A DNA stretch of 33,577 nucleotides from an uncultured Sphingomonas sp. (GTDB lineage Bacteria > Pseudomonadota > Alphaproteobacteria > Sphingomonadales > Sphingomonadaceae): the NCBI RefSeq assembly GCF_946478955.1, contig NZ_CAMLDL010000021.1, positions 1-33,577 of the forward strand, in the 5' to 3' direction. A program made the translations under genes and the position numbers. The notes under the pieces are model-generated. The model was given only the letters and a program-made list of their open reading frames with translations. It was not told where the DNA came from and did no database searches. Below are positions 23,713 to 32,244 of this stretch, piece by piece; the stretch's first letter is position 1, and each line of letters opens with the position of its first letter.

Positions 23713-26232
23713 ATGGCCGCCCCCAATGACGGCAATCTCCGGGCGATCCTTGGCCCAACCAACACCGGCAAGACCCACTTGGCGATTGAGCGGATGTGCG
23801 CCCATTCTTCGGGGGTGATCGGCTTCCCGCTGCGCCTGCTCGCGCGCGAAGTCTATGACCGCGTCGTGGCGATGAAGGGGGAGAGAAACGTCGCCCTGAT
23901 CACCGGCGAAGAACGCATCGTGCCGCAGGGCGCGCGCTATTTCCTGACCACCGCCGAATCCATGCCGGTGCGCGGCTGGGCCGAACATCCTGACGACAGC
24001 GGGCGCGATTTCGCCTTCGCCGCCATTGACGAGGCGCAGCTCGGTATCGACCCCGAACGCGGCCATGTGTTCACCGACCGGATGCTGCGCGCTCGGGGCC
24101 GCGAGGAAACGCTGATCCTTGGGTCCGACACGCTTCGTCCGCTGATCCGCAAGCTGCTACCCGAAGCAGAAGTGATTAGCCGCCCTCGCTTTTCCACCCT
24201 GCGCTACGCCGGCGCGACCAAGCTCTCCCGGCTGCCGCCGCGCTCCGCCATCGTCGCCTTCAGCGCGGAGCAGGTCTATGCGCTCGCCGAAATGCTGCGC
24301 CGGTTCAAGGGCGGCGCGGCGGTGGTGATGGGCGCATTGAGCCCCGCCACCCGAAACGCCCAGGTCGCGATGTTTCAGCGCGGAGAGGTCGACTATCTTG
24401 TCGCCACCGACGCCATCGGCATGGGCCTGAACATGGACGTCAGCCATGTCGCTTTCGCAGGATTGGAGAAGTTCGACGGCCACCGCGACCGCCGCCTGAC
24501 CATCCCGGAGATGGCCCAGATCGCGGGCCGCGCCGGACGGCATCAGCGCGACGGCACCTTCGGCACGCTCGGCCTCGGCGGTGACCGCGCGCCGGAGTTC
24601 AGCGAGGAAGAGATCAACGCGATTGAGGAGCACCGCTTCCGCCCGCTCGACTTCCTCTATTGGCGCAACTCGGACCTCGACTTCACCAGCACCCCCGACC
24701 TCATCCGTTCGCTCGAAAGGAAGAGCAACGACCCACTACTCCGCTCGGCCCCCGAAGCTATCGATCTCACCGTGCTCAAGATGCTGGCGGAGGACCACAG
24801 CATCGCCTCTGTCCGCGACAAGAAGGTGCGGCGGCTATGGGCGGTGTGCGGCCTTCCCGATTTCCGCAAAGTCGGCCCGATGCACCACGCCCGAATGATC
24901 CGCCGCCTCTACGGCTATGTCAGCGAGGGCGGCCACATCCCCCATGAATGGTTCGCAGCCGAAGTCACCAAGCTCGATAACGTCAATGGCGATATCGAGG
25001 TGCTGGCTGACCGCCTCGCCGGGGTCCGAAGCTGGGCCTATATCGCCCAGCGCGCCGACTGGCTGGCCGACCCGGCAAAATGGGCCGAACGGACCAAGTC
25101 GGTCGAGGGGCGTTTGTCGGATGCGCTTCACGAACGACTGACCCAGCGTTTTGTCGATCGGCGCACTGCCGTTCTCGTCCGTGACATTGGCGCGGGTGTG
25201 AACGCTCTGCCGGTCACGGTGGCCGAAGACGGCGAGGTCAGCGTTGGGCCAGAGCCCATCGGCCATCTCAAGGGCTTCGACTTCAAGGTCGATCCGACCG
25301 CCAAACATGCCGACAAGCGTCTGCTCCTCGCCGCCGCCGAACGGCGGTTGGGCGACGAGCTGGAACGCCGCGCTGCCACGCTATGCGACGCCCCCGACAC
25401 CGCTTTCGCGCTGGTCGAGGATGGCGACCGCATGGGCATCGCCTGGGACACCTATGTCCTCGCCCGCCTTTCGCCCGGTCGTTCGCTGCTCGAGCCTGCG
25501 GTTCATACCACCCGAGCGCTCGACCGGCTGACCGCGTCGCGCCGAGGCAAGCTTCGCGCGCGGCTCGAACGATGGATGGAATCACAGATTGACCGGCACC
25601 TGCCCGCACTTCGCCACCTCGCCAAGACCGCAACCGATCCCAAGCAATTGCCGGGCGTCCGCGCGCTCGCCGCGATGCTGGTCGATGCCGGCGGCGTCCT
25701 TCCCCGCCGGTCGATGCAGGCCCAACTGGCCGCACTCGACAAGGCCGACCGCCACGCCATCCACCGCCTGCGTGTCCGCCTCGGTGCACTCGACATCTAC
25801 AGCCAATCGCTGCTGAAACCCGGCGCCCAGCATATGCGCGCCGCCCTGCTCGCGATCCGCACGAGCCAGCCGATGCCGATCCTTCCGCATCCGTCGGCCT
25901 CGACGCTTGACGGCGGCGCCGATCCGCGCGGCGCGGGCCTCGCCTTCCGCCGCCTCGGCACGACATGGCTTCGCATCGACCTCGCCGACCGGCTCGCCAG
26001 CCATGCCCATCACGTTCGCCAGTCGAACGGCGATGACCCCATCGACCATGCGCTCGCCACCAGCCTCGGCCTTAACGCCGACACGCTCAAGAAGCTGATG
26101 GCCGAAGTCGGCTTTGTACCAAAAGGCGAGGCCTGGACCTGGCGCGGTCACCGCCGTCCCCAACGCCGTGAAACCCGCCCACCGCGCCCCGACAACGCCT
26201 TCTCGGTCCTGGCGCAATTGAAACGGAAGTAG
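23713..26232 (+). CDS. SUV3-like DEAD/DExH-box RNA helicase
   Basis: Predicted 839-residue helicase of the group that includes mitochondrial SUV3/SUPV3L1. Walker A is GPTNTGKT (14-21), the DExH-type box is DEAQ (106-109), motif V is ATDAIGMGLN (231-240) and motif VI is QIAGRAGRHQRDG (269-281). Beyond about residue 340 lies a long alphaproteobacterial C-terminal extension without a motif I can name, ending in a basic tail (WRGHRRPQRRETRPP). SUV3 unwinds RNA for degradation with an exonuclease; a similar RNA-turnover role here is inference. The following order, S4 protein then FdxA, is a recurring alphaproteobacterial arrangement, which supports the assignment. Confidence 0.9.
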   Translation: MAAPNDGNLRAILGPTNTGKTHLAIERMCAHSSGVIGFPLRLLAREVYDRVVAMKGERNVALITGEERIVPQGARYFLTTAESMPVRGWAEHPDDSGRDFAFAAIDEAQLGIDPERGHVFTDRMLRARGREETLILGSDTLRPLIRKLLPEAEVISRPRFSTLRYAGATKLSRLPPRSAIVAFSAEQVYALAEMLRRFKGGAAVVMGALSPATRNAQVAMFQRGEVDYLVATDAIGMGLNMDVSHVAFAGLEKFDGHRDRRLTIPEMAQIAGRAGRHQRDGTFGTLGLGGDRAPEFSEEEINAIEEHRFRPLDFLYWRNSDLDFTSTPDLIRSLERKSNDPLLRSAPEAIDLTVLKMLAEDHSIASVRDKKVRRLWAVCGLPDFRKVGPMHHARMIRRLYGYVSEGGHIPHEWFAAEVTKLDNVNGDIEVLADRLAGVRSWAYIAQRADWLADPAKWAERTKSVEGRLSDALHERLTQRFVDRRTAVLVRDIGAGVNALPVTVAEDGEVSVGPEPIGHLKGFDFKVDPTAKHADKRLLLAAAERRLGDELERRAATLCDAPDTAFALVEDGDRMGIAWDTYVLARLSPGRSLLEPAVHTTRALDRLTASRRGKLRARLERWMESQIDRHLPALRHLAKTATDPKQLPGVRALAAMLVDAGGVLPRRSMQAQLAALDKADRHAIHRLRVRLGALDIYSQSLLKPGAQHMRAALLAIRTSQPMPILPHPSASTLDGGADPRGAGLAFRRLGTTWLRIDLADRLASHAHHVRQSNGDDPIDHALATSLGLNADTLKKLMAEVGFVPKGEAWTWRGHRRPQRRETRPPRPDNAFSVLAQLKRK

Positions 26233-26310
26233 CCGTCATTGCGAGCGCAGCGAAGCAATCCAGTTGCCCGAGCCGCTGGACTGCCGCGGCCTTCGGCCTC
26301 GCAATGACGG
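26233..26310. repeat. REP-like palindromic element (CGTCATTGCGAG type)
   Basis: Perfect 13-base terminal inverted repeats, CCGTCATTGCGAG at 26233-26245 and CTCGCAATGACGG at 26298-26310, enclose a core that includes a CGCAGCGAAGCAATCC stretch and GGCcttcGGCC. The element begins directly after the helicase stop codon and ends six bases before the S4 start at 26316. This sequence family is common in many genomes, including sphingomonads (from memory). Its right arm contributes the ACGGA upstream of the S4 gene. Confidence 0.8.
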
Positions 26311-26315
26311 AAATA

Positions 26316-26594
26316 ATGCGGCTCGACCGCTATCTCTTCTTCATTCGAATCCTGAAAAGCCGAACCCAGGCGCAGACCCTGATCGACACCGGCCGGGTCC
26401 GCCTCGACGGCCATCATGTCGCCAGGCCGAGCGAACCGGTGAAAGTCGGCAGCATCATCGCCTTTCCGCTCTTCGGCCGCATCCGGATCCTAAAAGTCAC
26501 AGCGCTTCCCACCCGCCGTGGTCCGGCCGCCGAAGCACGTGATTGCTACGCCGACCTAGGTGAGAACGTCTCGCAACAAGCTTCATCCGATTGA
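26316..26594 (+). CDS. S4-domain RNA-binding protein (HslR/Hsp15-like)
   Basis: Predicted 92-residue RNA-binding protein. The S4 domain occupies about residues 1-48 ([20 protein letters not shown], then [20 protein letters not shown]), with the usual basic helix and the G-V-NG/DG-type loop. Hsp15/HslR binds stalled 50S subunits carrying nascent chains in E. coli; this homologue is shorter. The ATG at 26316 is chosen because the other in-frame ATG, at 26304, lies inside the right arm of the palindromic repeat. GGA from that repeat lies six bases upstream and may be the ribosome binding site. It is 56 bases upstream of fdxA. Confidence 0.86.
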   Translation: MRLDRYLFFIRILKSRTQAQTLIDTGRVRLDGHHVARPSEPVKVGSIIAFPLFGRIRILKVTALPTRRGPAAEARDCYADLGENVSQQASSD

Positions 26595-26599
26595 CGCCG

Positions 26600-26639
26600 C
26601 TTTCCCTCCGACGTAGCGACGTCGGCAAGAAAAAGGGAG
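26600..26639 (+). promoter_or_regulatory. Hairpin in the fdxA leader that can mask its ribosome binding site
   Basis: CCGACGT-agcg-ACGTCGG (26608-26625) is a perfect 7-base stem. Directly upstream TCCCT (26603-26607) can pair with AGGGA (26634-26638), which belongs to the fdxA Shine-Dalgarno. This would extend the stem and hide the ribosome binding site. Confidence 0.4.
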
Positions 26640-26650
26640 TTCACGCCACC

Positions 26651-26992
26651 ATGACCTATGTCGTTACCGACGCCTGCATCCGCTGCAAATATATGGACTG
26701 CGTGGAAGTCTGTCCGGTCGACTGTTTCTATGAGGGCGAGAATATGCTCGTCATCAATCCGAACGAATGCATCGATTGCGGCGTGTGCGAACCGGAATGT
26801 CCGGCCGAAGCGATCCTCCCCGATACCGAGAACGGTCTCGAAAAATGGCTCGAGCTGAACAACACCTTCTCTGCGCAATGGCCCAATGTCACCCGCAAGA
26901 ATGATCAAACCCCCGCCGACGCCGATGAGCATAAGGGCGAGGCGGGCAAGTTTGACAAATATTTCTCGGCCGAGCCCGGCAAGGGCGATTGA
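26651..26992 (+). CDS. fdxA: 7Fe ferredoxin FdxA
   Basis: Electron-carrier ferredoxin, 113 residues, with one 3Fe-4S and one 4Fe-4S cluster. The nine cysteines sit at 9, 12, 17, 21, 25 and 40, 43, 46, 50 ([19 protein letters not shown] and [13 protein letters not shown]), the pattern of the alphaproteobacterial FdxA/FdII group. The C-terminal extension (about 57-113) is typical. The ATG has AGGGAG 11 bases upstream. The open frame extends to 26591, but that extension has no ferredoxin character and overlaps the S4 stop. In many alphaproteobacteria fdxA is followed by carD; here it is followed by a MipA/OmpV gene. Confidence 0.95.
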   Translation: MTYVVTDACIRCKYMDCVEVCPVDCFYEGENMLVINPNECIDCGVCEPECPAEAILPDTENGLEKWLELNNTFSAQWPNVTRKNDQTPADADEHKGEAGKFDKYFSAEPGKGD

Positions 26993-27062
26993 CGAAACAG
27001 CGGGTGCGGGAACCATTGCCGCGTTGATGCGCTGCCCGTCCTGACAACAAGGGGTCGGTTTC

Positions 27063-27908
27063 ATGGTTCGTATGCTTTTCATTGGTGCCGCGCTGTTCGC
27101 GGCAACGCCGGCTTTTGCGCAAGACGCGGTGGGTCCGCAGGCGCCCCTGCCCGACCCCAATGATCAATCCGACACTTTTACAATCGGTGCCGGTGCGGCC
27201 TATTTGCCGGATTATGAAGGATCGAACGATTACCGGCTAATCCCTGCCGCCGCCGTCCGCGGCCGCGTCAGCGGGATTAGCTTCTTCACCCGCGGGACAT
27301 ACCTCTACGTCGACGTGGTTCCGCGCGGGTCAGGCAAGGTCGAACTTGACGTCGGGCCGATCGCGGGCGTTCGCCTTAATCGGACCGGCAAGATCAAGGA
27401 TTCGATGGTCAAGCTGCTGCCTGATCGCAAAGCCGCGATTGAGGTTGGCGGGTTTGTCGGCATGACGGCGCATGGCCTCACCAATCCCTATGATGCGCTC
27501 AGCCTTCGCCTCGACGTCGTGAAGGATGTCGGCAATGCGCATAAATCGACCGTCATCACGCCGACGATTGATTTTGGCACACCCCTGTCGCGCCGCACTT
27601 ATGTCGGCCTGTCGCTCAGCGCCGACTGGGTCGGCGGCAATTTTGCCAACTATTATTACAGCATTTTGCCTACCGATGCGCTGGCCAGCGGCCTGCCCGT
27701 CTATGATGCGGATGGCGGCCTGAAGAATTGGAAGGTCGCGGTGTTGGCCAACCAGTCGCTGACCGGTGATTTACTAGGCGGACTCAGCCTGTTTGGTGCG
27801 GCCAGCTATTCGCGCATGACGGGCGATTTTAAACGGTCTCCGATCGTATCGCAGCGGGGTAGCTCCGGACAGTGGTTAGGCGCGATCGGTCTGGCCTATA
27901 CATTCTAA
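27063..27908 (+). CDS. MipA/OmpV family outer-membrane protein
   Basis: Predicted 281-residue outer-membrane barrel. The signal peptide MVRMLFIGAALFAATPAFA is followed by QDAV. The mature protein shows family features: FTIGAGAAYLPDYEGSNDYR near the start, an alternating strand pattern throughout, and a C-terminal phenylalanine (GLAYTF) as recognised by the BAM machinery. MipA was described as a scaffold between murein hydrolase MltA and PBP1B, and OmpV-like members also affect permeability. AAGGGG lies about nine bases before the ATG. The 70-base gap after fdxA may carry its own promoter. It converges on the small membrane gene, overlapping its stop by four bases. Confidence 0.9.
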   Translation: MVRMLFIGAALFAATPAFAQDAVGPQAPLPDPNDQSDTFTIGAGAAYLPDYEGSNDYRLIPAAAVRGRVSGISFFTRGTYLYVDVVPRGSGKVELDVGPIAGVRLNRTGKIKDSMVKLLPDRKAAIEVGGFVGMTAHGLTNPYDALSLRLDVVKDVGNAHKSTVITPTIDFGTPLSRRTYVGLSLSADWVGGNFANYYYSILPTDALASGLPVYDADGGLKNWKVAVLANQSLTGDLLGGLSLFGAASYSRMTGDFKRSPIVSQRGSSGQWLGAIGLAYTF

Positions 27909-28099
27909 CCGTCGTCACTCCGGCGCGCATTCATCGCACGCAAGAGGATAAGCCAGCCAATCATCAAGATCGGCCATCCCAGATATTGGGTCGGAACATC
28001 AGCGATGGTCGCGGGGCCATTCATGCGCGGTGACAGAATAAGCCACGCACCAAGAAAGATCACGACCAGGCCGCCTGTCCGCAATTGCCGCGCAGTCAT
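27905..28099 (-). CDS. Small two-helix membrane protein coupled to cysNC
   Basis: Predicted 64-residue membrane protein with two hydrophobic segments (GGLVVIFLGAWLIL and GWPILMIGWLILL) and a basic, hydrophilic C-terminus (NARRSDDG). No family is recognised. Its ATG overlaps the cysNC stop codon by one base (TGATG), which makes translation coupled to cysNC and supports it as a real third gene of the sulfate-activation operon. The overlap and its convergent end with mipA are the main evidence; function is unknown. Confidence 0.7.
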   Translation of the reverse strand: MTARQLRTGGLVVIFLGAWLILSPRMNGPATIADVPTQYLGWPILMIGWLILLRAMNARRSDDG

Positions 28100-30015
28100 C
28101 AGCGCTTCTCCAATAGCGCGATGACGGCATCGGCCGCCTCATCCGCGCTCATCGATGTGGTGTCGAGGCGCAGCTCCGGCCGATCCGGCGCTTCATAAGG
28201 ACTATCGATGCCCGTAAAATTAGGCAGCTGGCCCGCCCGCGCCTTCTTATAGAGTCCCTTTACGTCGCGCGCTTCGGCATCGCTGAGCGGCGTATCGACA
28301 AAAATTTCGATGAACTCCCCGTCGGGCATCATCGTGCGGACCATATCGCGCTCGGCCCGGAACGGACTGATAAAGGCAGTGAGCACGATCAGACCGGCAT
28401 CGGCCATCAACCGAGCAACCTCACCCACGCGGCGAATATTTTCTATCCGGTCGGCCTCGGTAAAGCCAAGATCCTTGTTGAGGCCGTGACGGACATTGTC
28501 GCCGTCGAGCAGGAAGGTATGCCGCCCCTTGGCCGCCAGCTTCTTTTCAACAAGGTTGGCGATCGTCGATTTGCCCGCGCCGCTGAGTCCGGTGAACCAC
28601 AGAACCGCCGGGCGCTGCCCCTTCAATCCCGCATGGGTCTCGCGCGTCACATCCAGCGCCTGACGATGGATATTCTCGGCCCGGCGCAGCGCGAAGTGCA
28701 GCATCCCCGCCGCGACCGTGGCATTGGTGAGCTTGTCGATCAGGATGAAGCCGCCAAGCACGCGGTTCGGGGCGGCGCGGTCGACTTTGTAGGGCTCGAA
28801 CACCACATCGCGGTCGGTTGTGACCTCGACCACGCCAATCGCGTTAAGGTCGAGCGTCTTCGCCGCGCGATGCTCTAGCGTGTTAACGTTCAGTTGATAT
28901 TTCGGCTCGGCGATGTGGGCGGTCACCGTTTGCGTGCCCAGCTTCAGCCAATAGCCGCGCCCCGGCACCATTTCCTCCTCGGCCATCCACACCAATGTCG
29001 CTTCGAACTGATCGGCGGCGTGAGGCGGGTCCTTGGCCTCCGCTATGACATCGCCGCGCGAACAATCGATTTCGTCGGCAAAGGTTAGCGTTACCGATTG
29101 ACCGGCAACCGCCTCGTCCAGATCGCCATTGCCAACCACGATGCGGTCGATAGTGGTAGTCCGGCCCGACGGAAGCACCCGGATTGCGTCGCCCTTGCGA
29201 ACGCGGCCGCTGGCGATCTGTCCGGCATAACCTCGGAAATCATGGGTGGGGCGATTGACCCATTGCACCGCCATGCGGAACGGCTTTTCATCCTGCGCCG
29301 CGCTGTCGATTGGCACCGTTTCCAGATGCTCAACCAGCGTCGCTCCGTCATACCAGCCCATCGCCGCACTGCGCTCGGCAATATTGTCGCCGCCCAGGCC
29401 CGACACCGGAATGGCGGTCCAATCGCGGATTCCAACGCTATCCGCGAACGCCGCATAATCCGCGACGATCCGCTCGAACACGTCCTGGCTATAGCCGACC
29501 AAATCCATCTTGTTCACAGCGAGTACGAAGCGGCGGACGCCTACCAGATCAGCCAGGATCGAATGGCGCCGCGTCTGTTCGAGCACGCCCTTACGCGCAT
29601 CAACCAACAGCACCGCGAGCTCCGCCGTCGACGCACCCGTCACCATGTTCCGCGTATATTGCTGATGGCCTGGTGTATCGGCGACGATGAACTTGCGTTT
29701 GTCGGTCGCGAAGAAGCGGTAGGCGACGTCGATGGTGATGCCCTGTTCTCGCTCCGCCGACAGCCCGTCAACGAGTAAGGCGAAGTCGATCTTTTCACCC
29801 TGCGTGCCGACCTTGCGACTGTCGCTTTCCAGCGCCGCCATCTGGTCTTCAAAAATTTGCTTGCTGTCGTAGAGCAGGCGTCCGATCAACGTCGACTTGC
29901 CGTCATCGACGCTGCCGCAGGTGATGAAGCGCAGCAGCTCCTTCGATTTCTGCCGCTCGAGATAGGCGGTGATGTCGCGTTCGAGCAGATCGCGTTCGGG
30001 CGCGGAGGAGCTCAT
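28099..30015 (-). CDS. cysNC: Bifunctional sulfate adenylyltransferase subunit 1 / adenylylsulfate kinase CysNC (NodQ type)
   Basis: Fusion protein of 638 residues. The N-terminal GTPase (CysN) drives ATP sulfurylase activity with CysD, and the C-terminal APS kinase (CysC) makes PAPS. GTPase motifs are GSVDDGKST (34-42), DTPGH (113-117) and NKMD (168-171); the EF-Tu-like beta-barrels run to about 440. The kinase has P-loop GLSGAGKST (476-484), DGDNVRHGL (504-512) and [10 protein letters not shown] (548-557). All key residues are present. The ATG overlaps the cysD stop (TGATG); the TTG one codon upstream is not needed. Assimilatory sulfate activation in the cytoplasm. Confidence 0.95.
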   Translation of the reverse strand: MSSSAPERDLLERDITAYLERQKSKELLRFITCGSVDDGKSTLIGRLLYDSKQIFEDQMAALESDSRKVGTQGEKIDFALLVDGLSAEREQGITIDVAYRFFATDKRKFIVADTPGHQQYTRNMVTGASTAELAVLLVDARKGVLEQTRRHSILADLVGVRRFVLAVNKMDLVGYSQDVFERIVADYAAFADSVGIRDWTAIPVSGLGGDNIAERSAAMGWYDGATLVEHLETVPIDSAAQDEKPFRMAVQWVNRPTHDFRGYAGQIASGRVRKGDAIRVLPSGRTTTIDRIVVGNGDLDEAVAGQSVTLTFADEIDCSRGDVIAEAKDPPHAADQFEATLVWMAEEEMVPGRGYWLKLGTQTVTAHIAEPKYQLNVNTLEHRAAKTLDLNAIGVVEVTTDRDVVFEPYKVDRAAPNRVLGGFILIDKLTNATVAAGMLHFALRRAENIHRQALDVTRETHAGLKGQRPAVLWFTGLSGAGKSTIANLVEKKLAAKGRHTFLLDGDNVRHGLNKDLGFTEADRIENIRRVGEVARLMADAGLIVLTAFISPFRAERDMVRTMMPDGEFIEIFVDTPLSDAEARDVKGLYKKARAGQLPNFTGIDSPYEAPDRPELRLDTTSMSADEAADAVIALLEKR

Positions 30016-30917
30016 CAAAAATACCCCTCCTGCTTCTTCTTCTCCATCGAGCCATCACCGCCGTCGCGGTCGATGATCCGGCCCTGCCGTTCGCTGGTGG
30101 TGGCGAGCAGCATTTCCTGCACCACCTTTTCGATCGTGTCCGCCTCACTCTCGACCGCGCCGGACAGCGGATAACATCCAAGCGTCCGGAATCGAACCGA
30201 CCGGGTCTCGACTTCTTCCCCCTCACGCAACCGGAACCGTTCATCATCGACCATCAGCAACAGCCCGTCGCGCTCCACCACTGGACGCGGTGCTGACAGG
30301 TACAGCGGGACGATCTCGATCCCTTCGGCCATGATATACTGCCAGATGTCGAGCTCGGTCCAATTTGATAGCGGGAACACCCGCATCGATTCCCCGGGCG
30401 CCCTTTTCACATTGTAGAGCGACCACAGCTCCGGCCGCTGCTTCTTCGGGTCCCAGCGGTGGCTTGCCGAACGAAAAGAAAAGATGCGCTCCTTCGCGCG
30501 GCTCTTCTCCTCATCGCGCCGCGCCCCGCCGAACGCGGCGTCGAACCCGAACTTGTCGAGCGCCTGCTTCAGACCTTCGGTCTTCCACATATCCGTGTGC
30601 AGCGGGCCGTGATCGAACGGGTTGATGTCGCGCTCTTCGGCTTCCGGATTGCGATAGACCAGCAGCTCGGTCCCGTCCTCCGCCGCGACCTTGTCGCGAA
30701 GCGCATACATGTCGCGAAACTTCCACGTCGTATCGACGTGCAGCAGTGGGAACGGCAGCGGCCCCGGCGCAAACGCCTTCTTCGCCAAATGCAGCATCAC
30801 TGCGCTATCCTTGCCGATCGAATAGAGCATCACCGGGCGCGCGGCCTCGGCCACTGTCTCACGGATGATGTGGATGCTTTCGGCTTCCAGCCGGTCGAGA
30901 TGGGTGAGGCGGGTCAT
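30015..30917 (-). CDS. cysD: Sulfate adenylyltransferase subunit 2 CysD
   Basis: Catalytic subunit of ATP sulfurylase, 300 residues, which makes APS from sulfate and ATP with CysN. The PP-loop is SIGKDSAV (33-40). [16 protein letters not shown] and [20 protein letters not shown] are conserved CysD blocks, as is [13 protein letters not shown], and the protein ends in KKKQEGYF as usual. The start is set at [13 protein letters not shown], which aligns with CysD N-termini; the frame stays open to 30962 without support. It is the first gene of the cysD-cysNC operon and diverges from the EF-hand gene across 110 bases. Confidence 0.95.
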   Translation of the reverse strand: MTRLTHLDRLEAESIHIIRETVAEAARPVMLYSIGKDSAVMLHLAKKAFAPGPLPFPLLHVDTTWKFRDMYALRDKVAAEDGTELLVYRNPEAEERDINPFDHGPLHTDMWKTEGLKQALDKFGFDAAFGGARRDEEKSRAKERIFSFRSASHRWDPKKQRPELWSLYNVKRAPGESMRVFPLSNWTELDIWQYIMAEGIEIVPLYLSAPRPVVERDGLLLMVDDERFRLREGEEVETRSVRFRTLGCYPLSGAVESEADTIEKVVQEMLLATTSERQGRIIDRDGGDGSMEKKKQEGYF

Positions 30918-30973
30918 AGAACGTTCATCGCAAGGCTCTAACCGTCCAGCTGGCAAGCGCAAGCCATTGGACG

Positions 30974-30996
30974 TTGGTGGCGGCAGCCGCTACCAA
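30974..30996. promoter_or_regulatory. Imperfect 23-base palindrome between cysD and the EF-hand gene
   Basis: Arms TTGGTGGCGGC (30974-30984) and GCCGCTACCAA (30986-30996) around a single central A pair with only one G-T mismatch. It sits in the 110-base divergent intergenic region, 57 bases from the cysD start and 32 from the chosen EF-hand start. The position and symmetry fit an operator; in the EF-hand transcript it would form a leader hairpin. Confidence 0.4.
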
Positions 30997-31027
30997 TGTT
31001 GAAGATTGTGCTCACACAATAGGGAGA

Positions 31028-31519
31028 GTGAAACCCGTGTACCTGATCAGCATTATTGCGCTCGCCGCGCAGGCCGCCGCCGCCCCGGCAACATCGGCCA
31101 AGCCCGCCCCCGTCACTAAGGCGCAATTCACGGCCAATGTCGACAAGATGTTCGCCGCCATCGACGCGAACAAGGATGGGAGTATTACGCCCGCCGAAAT
31201 TGAAGCGGTCCAAGCCAAGGAAATTCAGGCGGCGCTCCAACAATATCGCGATGCCCGGGCCGCCGCGTTCCAGAAGATGGATAGCAACAAGGACGGCAAT
31301 GTCACAATGGCCGAATGGGTTGTTGCCCGCCCCGAACCAACCGCGAAAAAGCCGGACGCCAGCAAACTGATGAATCGGGCCGATGCCAATAAGGACGGCA
31401 AGATCAGCCGCGATGAATATCGCGTTCGCCCGATGCGCGATTTTGAAAAGCTCGACACCAACAAGGATGGGTCGATCGACGCCAAGGAACAACAGGCGGC
31501 GCGCAGCAAGAACAACTGA
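31028..31519 (+). CDS. Exported EF-hand calcium-binding protein
   Basis: Predicted 163-residue protein with a signal peptide (KPVYLISIIALAAQAAA, cleavage near AAAAP) and four EF-hand loops with the DxNxDGxxxxxE pattern: DANKDGSITPAE, DSNKDGNVTMAE, DANKDGKISRDE and DTNKDGSIDAKE. All calcium-coordinating positions look intact. It is probably a periplasmic or secreted calcium-binding protein with no evident enzyme domain. The start is a GTG at 31028, or a GTG at 31037 with a better-spaced AGGGAG but a signal peptide lacking its lysine. It is divergent from cysD and convergent with the SRAP gene, nine bases away. Confidence 0.87.
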   Translation: MKPVYLISIIALAAQAAAAPATSAKPAPVTKAQFTANVDKMFAAIDANKDGSITPAEIEAVQAKEIQAALQQYRDARAAAFQKMDSNKDGNVTMAEWVVARPEPTAKKPDASKLMNRADANKDGKISRDEYRVRPMRDFEKLDTNKDGSIDAKEQQAARSKNN

Positions 31520-31528
31520 CGCCCCGTG

Positions 31529-32149
31529 TCAGTCTGTCACCGTCATCGATGAAGGGTAGGGTGCGATCAGCAATCGCGCCTGATCCCAATCCTTCTGCAA
31601 CCACTGCTCGGCCAACCTGCTGTCCGATGGCAGAATCACCGGCATGCGTTCAATCCCCAATGACCGCAGCGCCGCATTTGCCTCACAATTGAGCATTGCG
31701 AAGGACGGAATTTCGCTGTCTTTCCAAACGCCCGCGAAAGCGAAGATCGGTTGATCGCTGGTGGTCAGCCAATGTTGCCGCCGTTTGCCCGTCGTCGGGT
31801 CCGTTTTGCCCCATTCCATGAAGCCGGTCGCGGGGATCAGGCAGCGGAATTCGCTGTTGCGCAAATTGCCAATCCAGAACGGGCTGTCGACATTGCGGAC
31901 GCTTGTTACTGTGCGCAATGGGTCGCCGGCCGATGGCGGTGGCGGGACTCCCCAGAGCCGAGGTACGAGGCGCCGCGGCGGGTCCTCATCGGGGCGCGGT
32001 CCAGCGACAAATTCGCGACCTGCCGTGACAATCGGCGCGAACATTCCGGGCGCCAGATGCCCCTGCTCCCATGGATCATCGCCCGCTTTGGCGCCAAATC
32101 GACGCGCCACCCTCACCGAATCTGCATCAAGGCGATAGAGCATCGTCAT
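31529..32149 (-). CDS. SRAP (YedK/HMCES) family protein lacking Cys2 and the catalytic His
   Basis: Predicted 206-residue member of the SOS response-associated peptidase family, which protects abasic sites by crosslinking through Cys2. Family blocks are clear: LYRL at the N-terminus, SVRNVDSPF with the conserved Asn (N86), FRCLIPATGFMEW with the conserved Glu (E112), QPIFAFAGVWKD and ERMPVILP. The usual MCxLYR start reads MTMLYR, so Cys2 is Thr, and the His of the usual IHxRMP motif is absent (GIERMP). No in-frame start upstream would restore a cysteine at position 2. DNA-protein crosslinking by the known chemistry is therefore unlikely. The gene is not visibly disrupted otherwise. Confidence 0.85.
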   Translation of the reverse strand: MTMLYRLDADSVRVARRFGAKAGDDPWEQGHLAPGMFAPIVTAGREFVAGPRPDEDPPRRLVPRLWGVPPPPSAGDPLRTVTSVRNVDSPFWIGNLRNSEFRCLIPATGFMEWGKTDPTTGKRRQHWLTTSDQPIFAFAGVWKDSEIPSFAMLNCEANAALRSLGIERMPVILPSDSRLAEQWLQKDWDQARLLIAPYPSSMTVTD

Positions 32150-32244
32150 CGGGCATTGGACTAGGCCCGCGCTTGATTCCCATCAAATCCTCTTTGCGCG
32201 GGGGACGACAATGTCGCAGCCTCGCAAGGGGAGGATTTGCACCA

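Noticed and set aside
24157..26217. Several 100-220-codon minus-strand frames
   Set aside because: All lie opposite the SUV3-like helicase gene, whose helicase motifs are complete. They are typical GC-rich antisense shadows.
32149..32180. Possible upstream start that would give the SRAP protein its Cys2
   Set aside because: A TGC codon lies two codons before the ATG (Q-C-P-M), but no ATG, GTG or TTG is in frame directly before it, and MTMLYR already aligns with the usual MCxLYR start.
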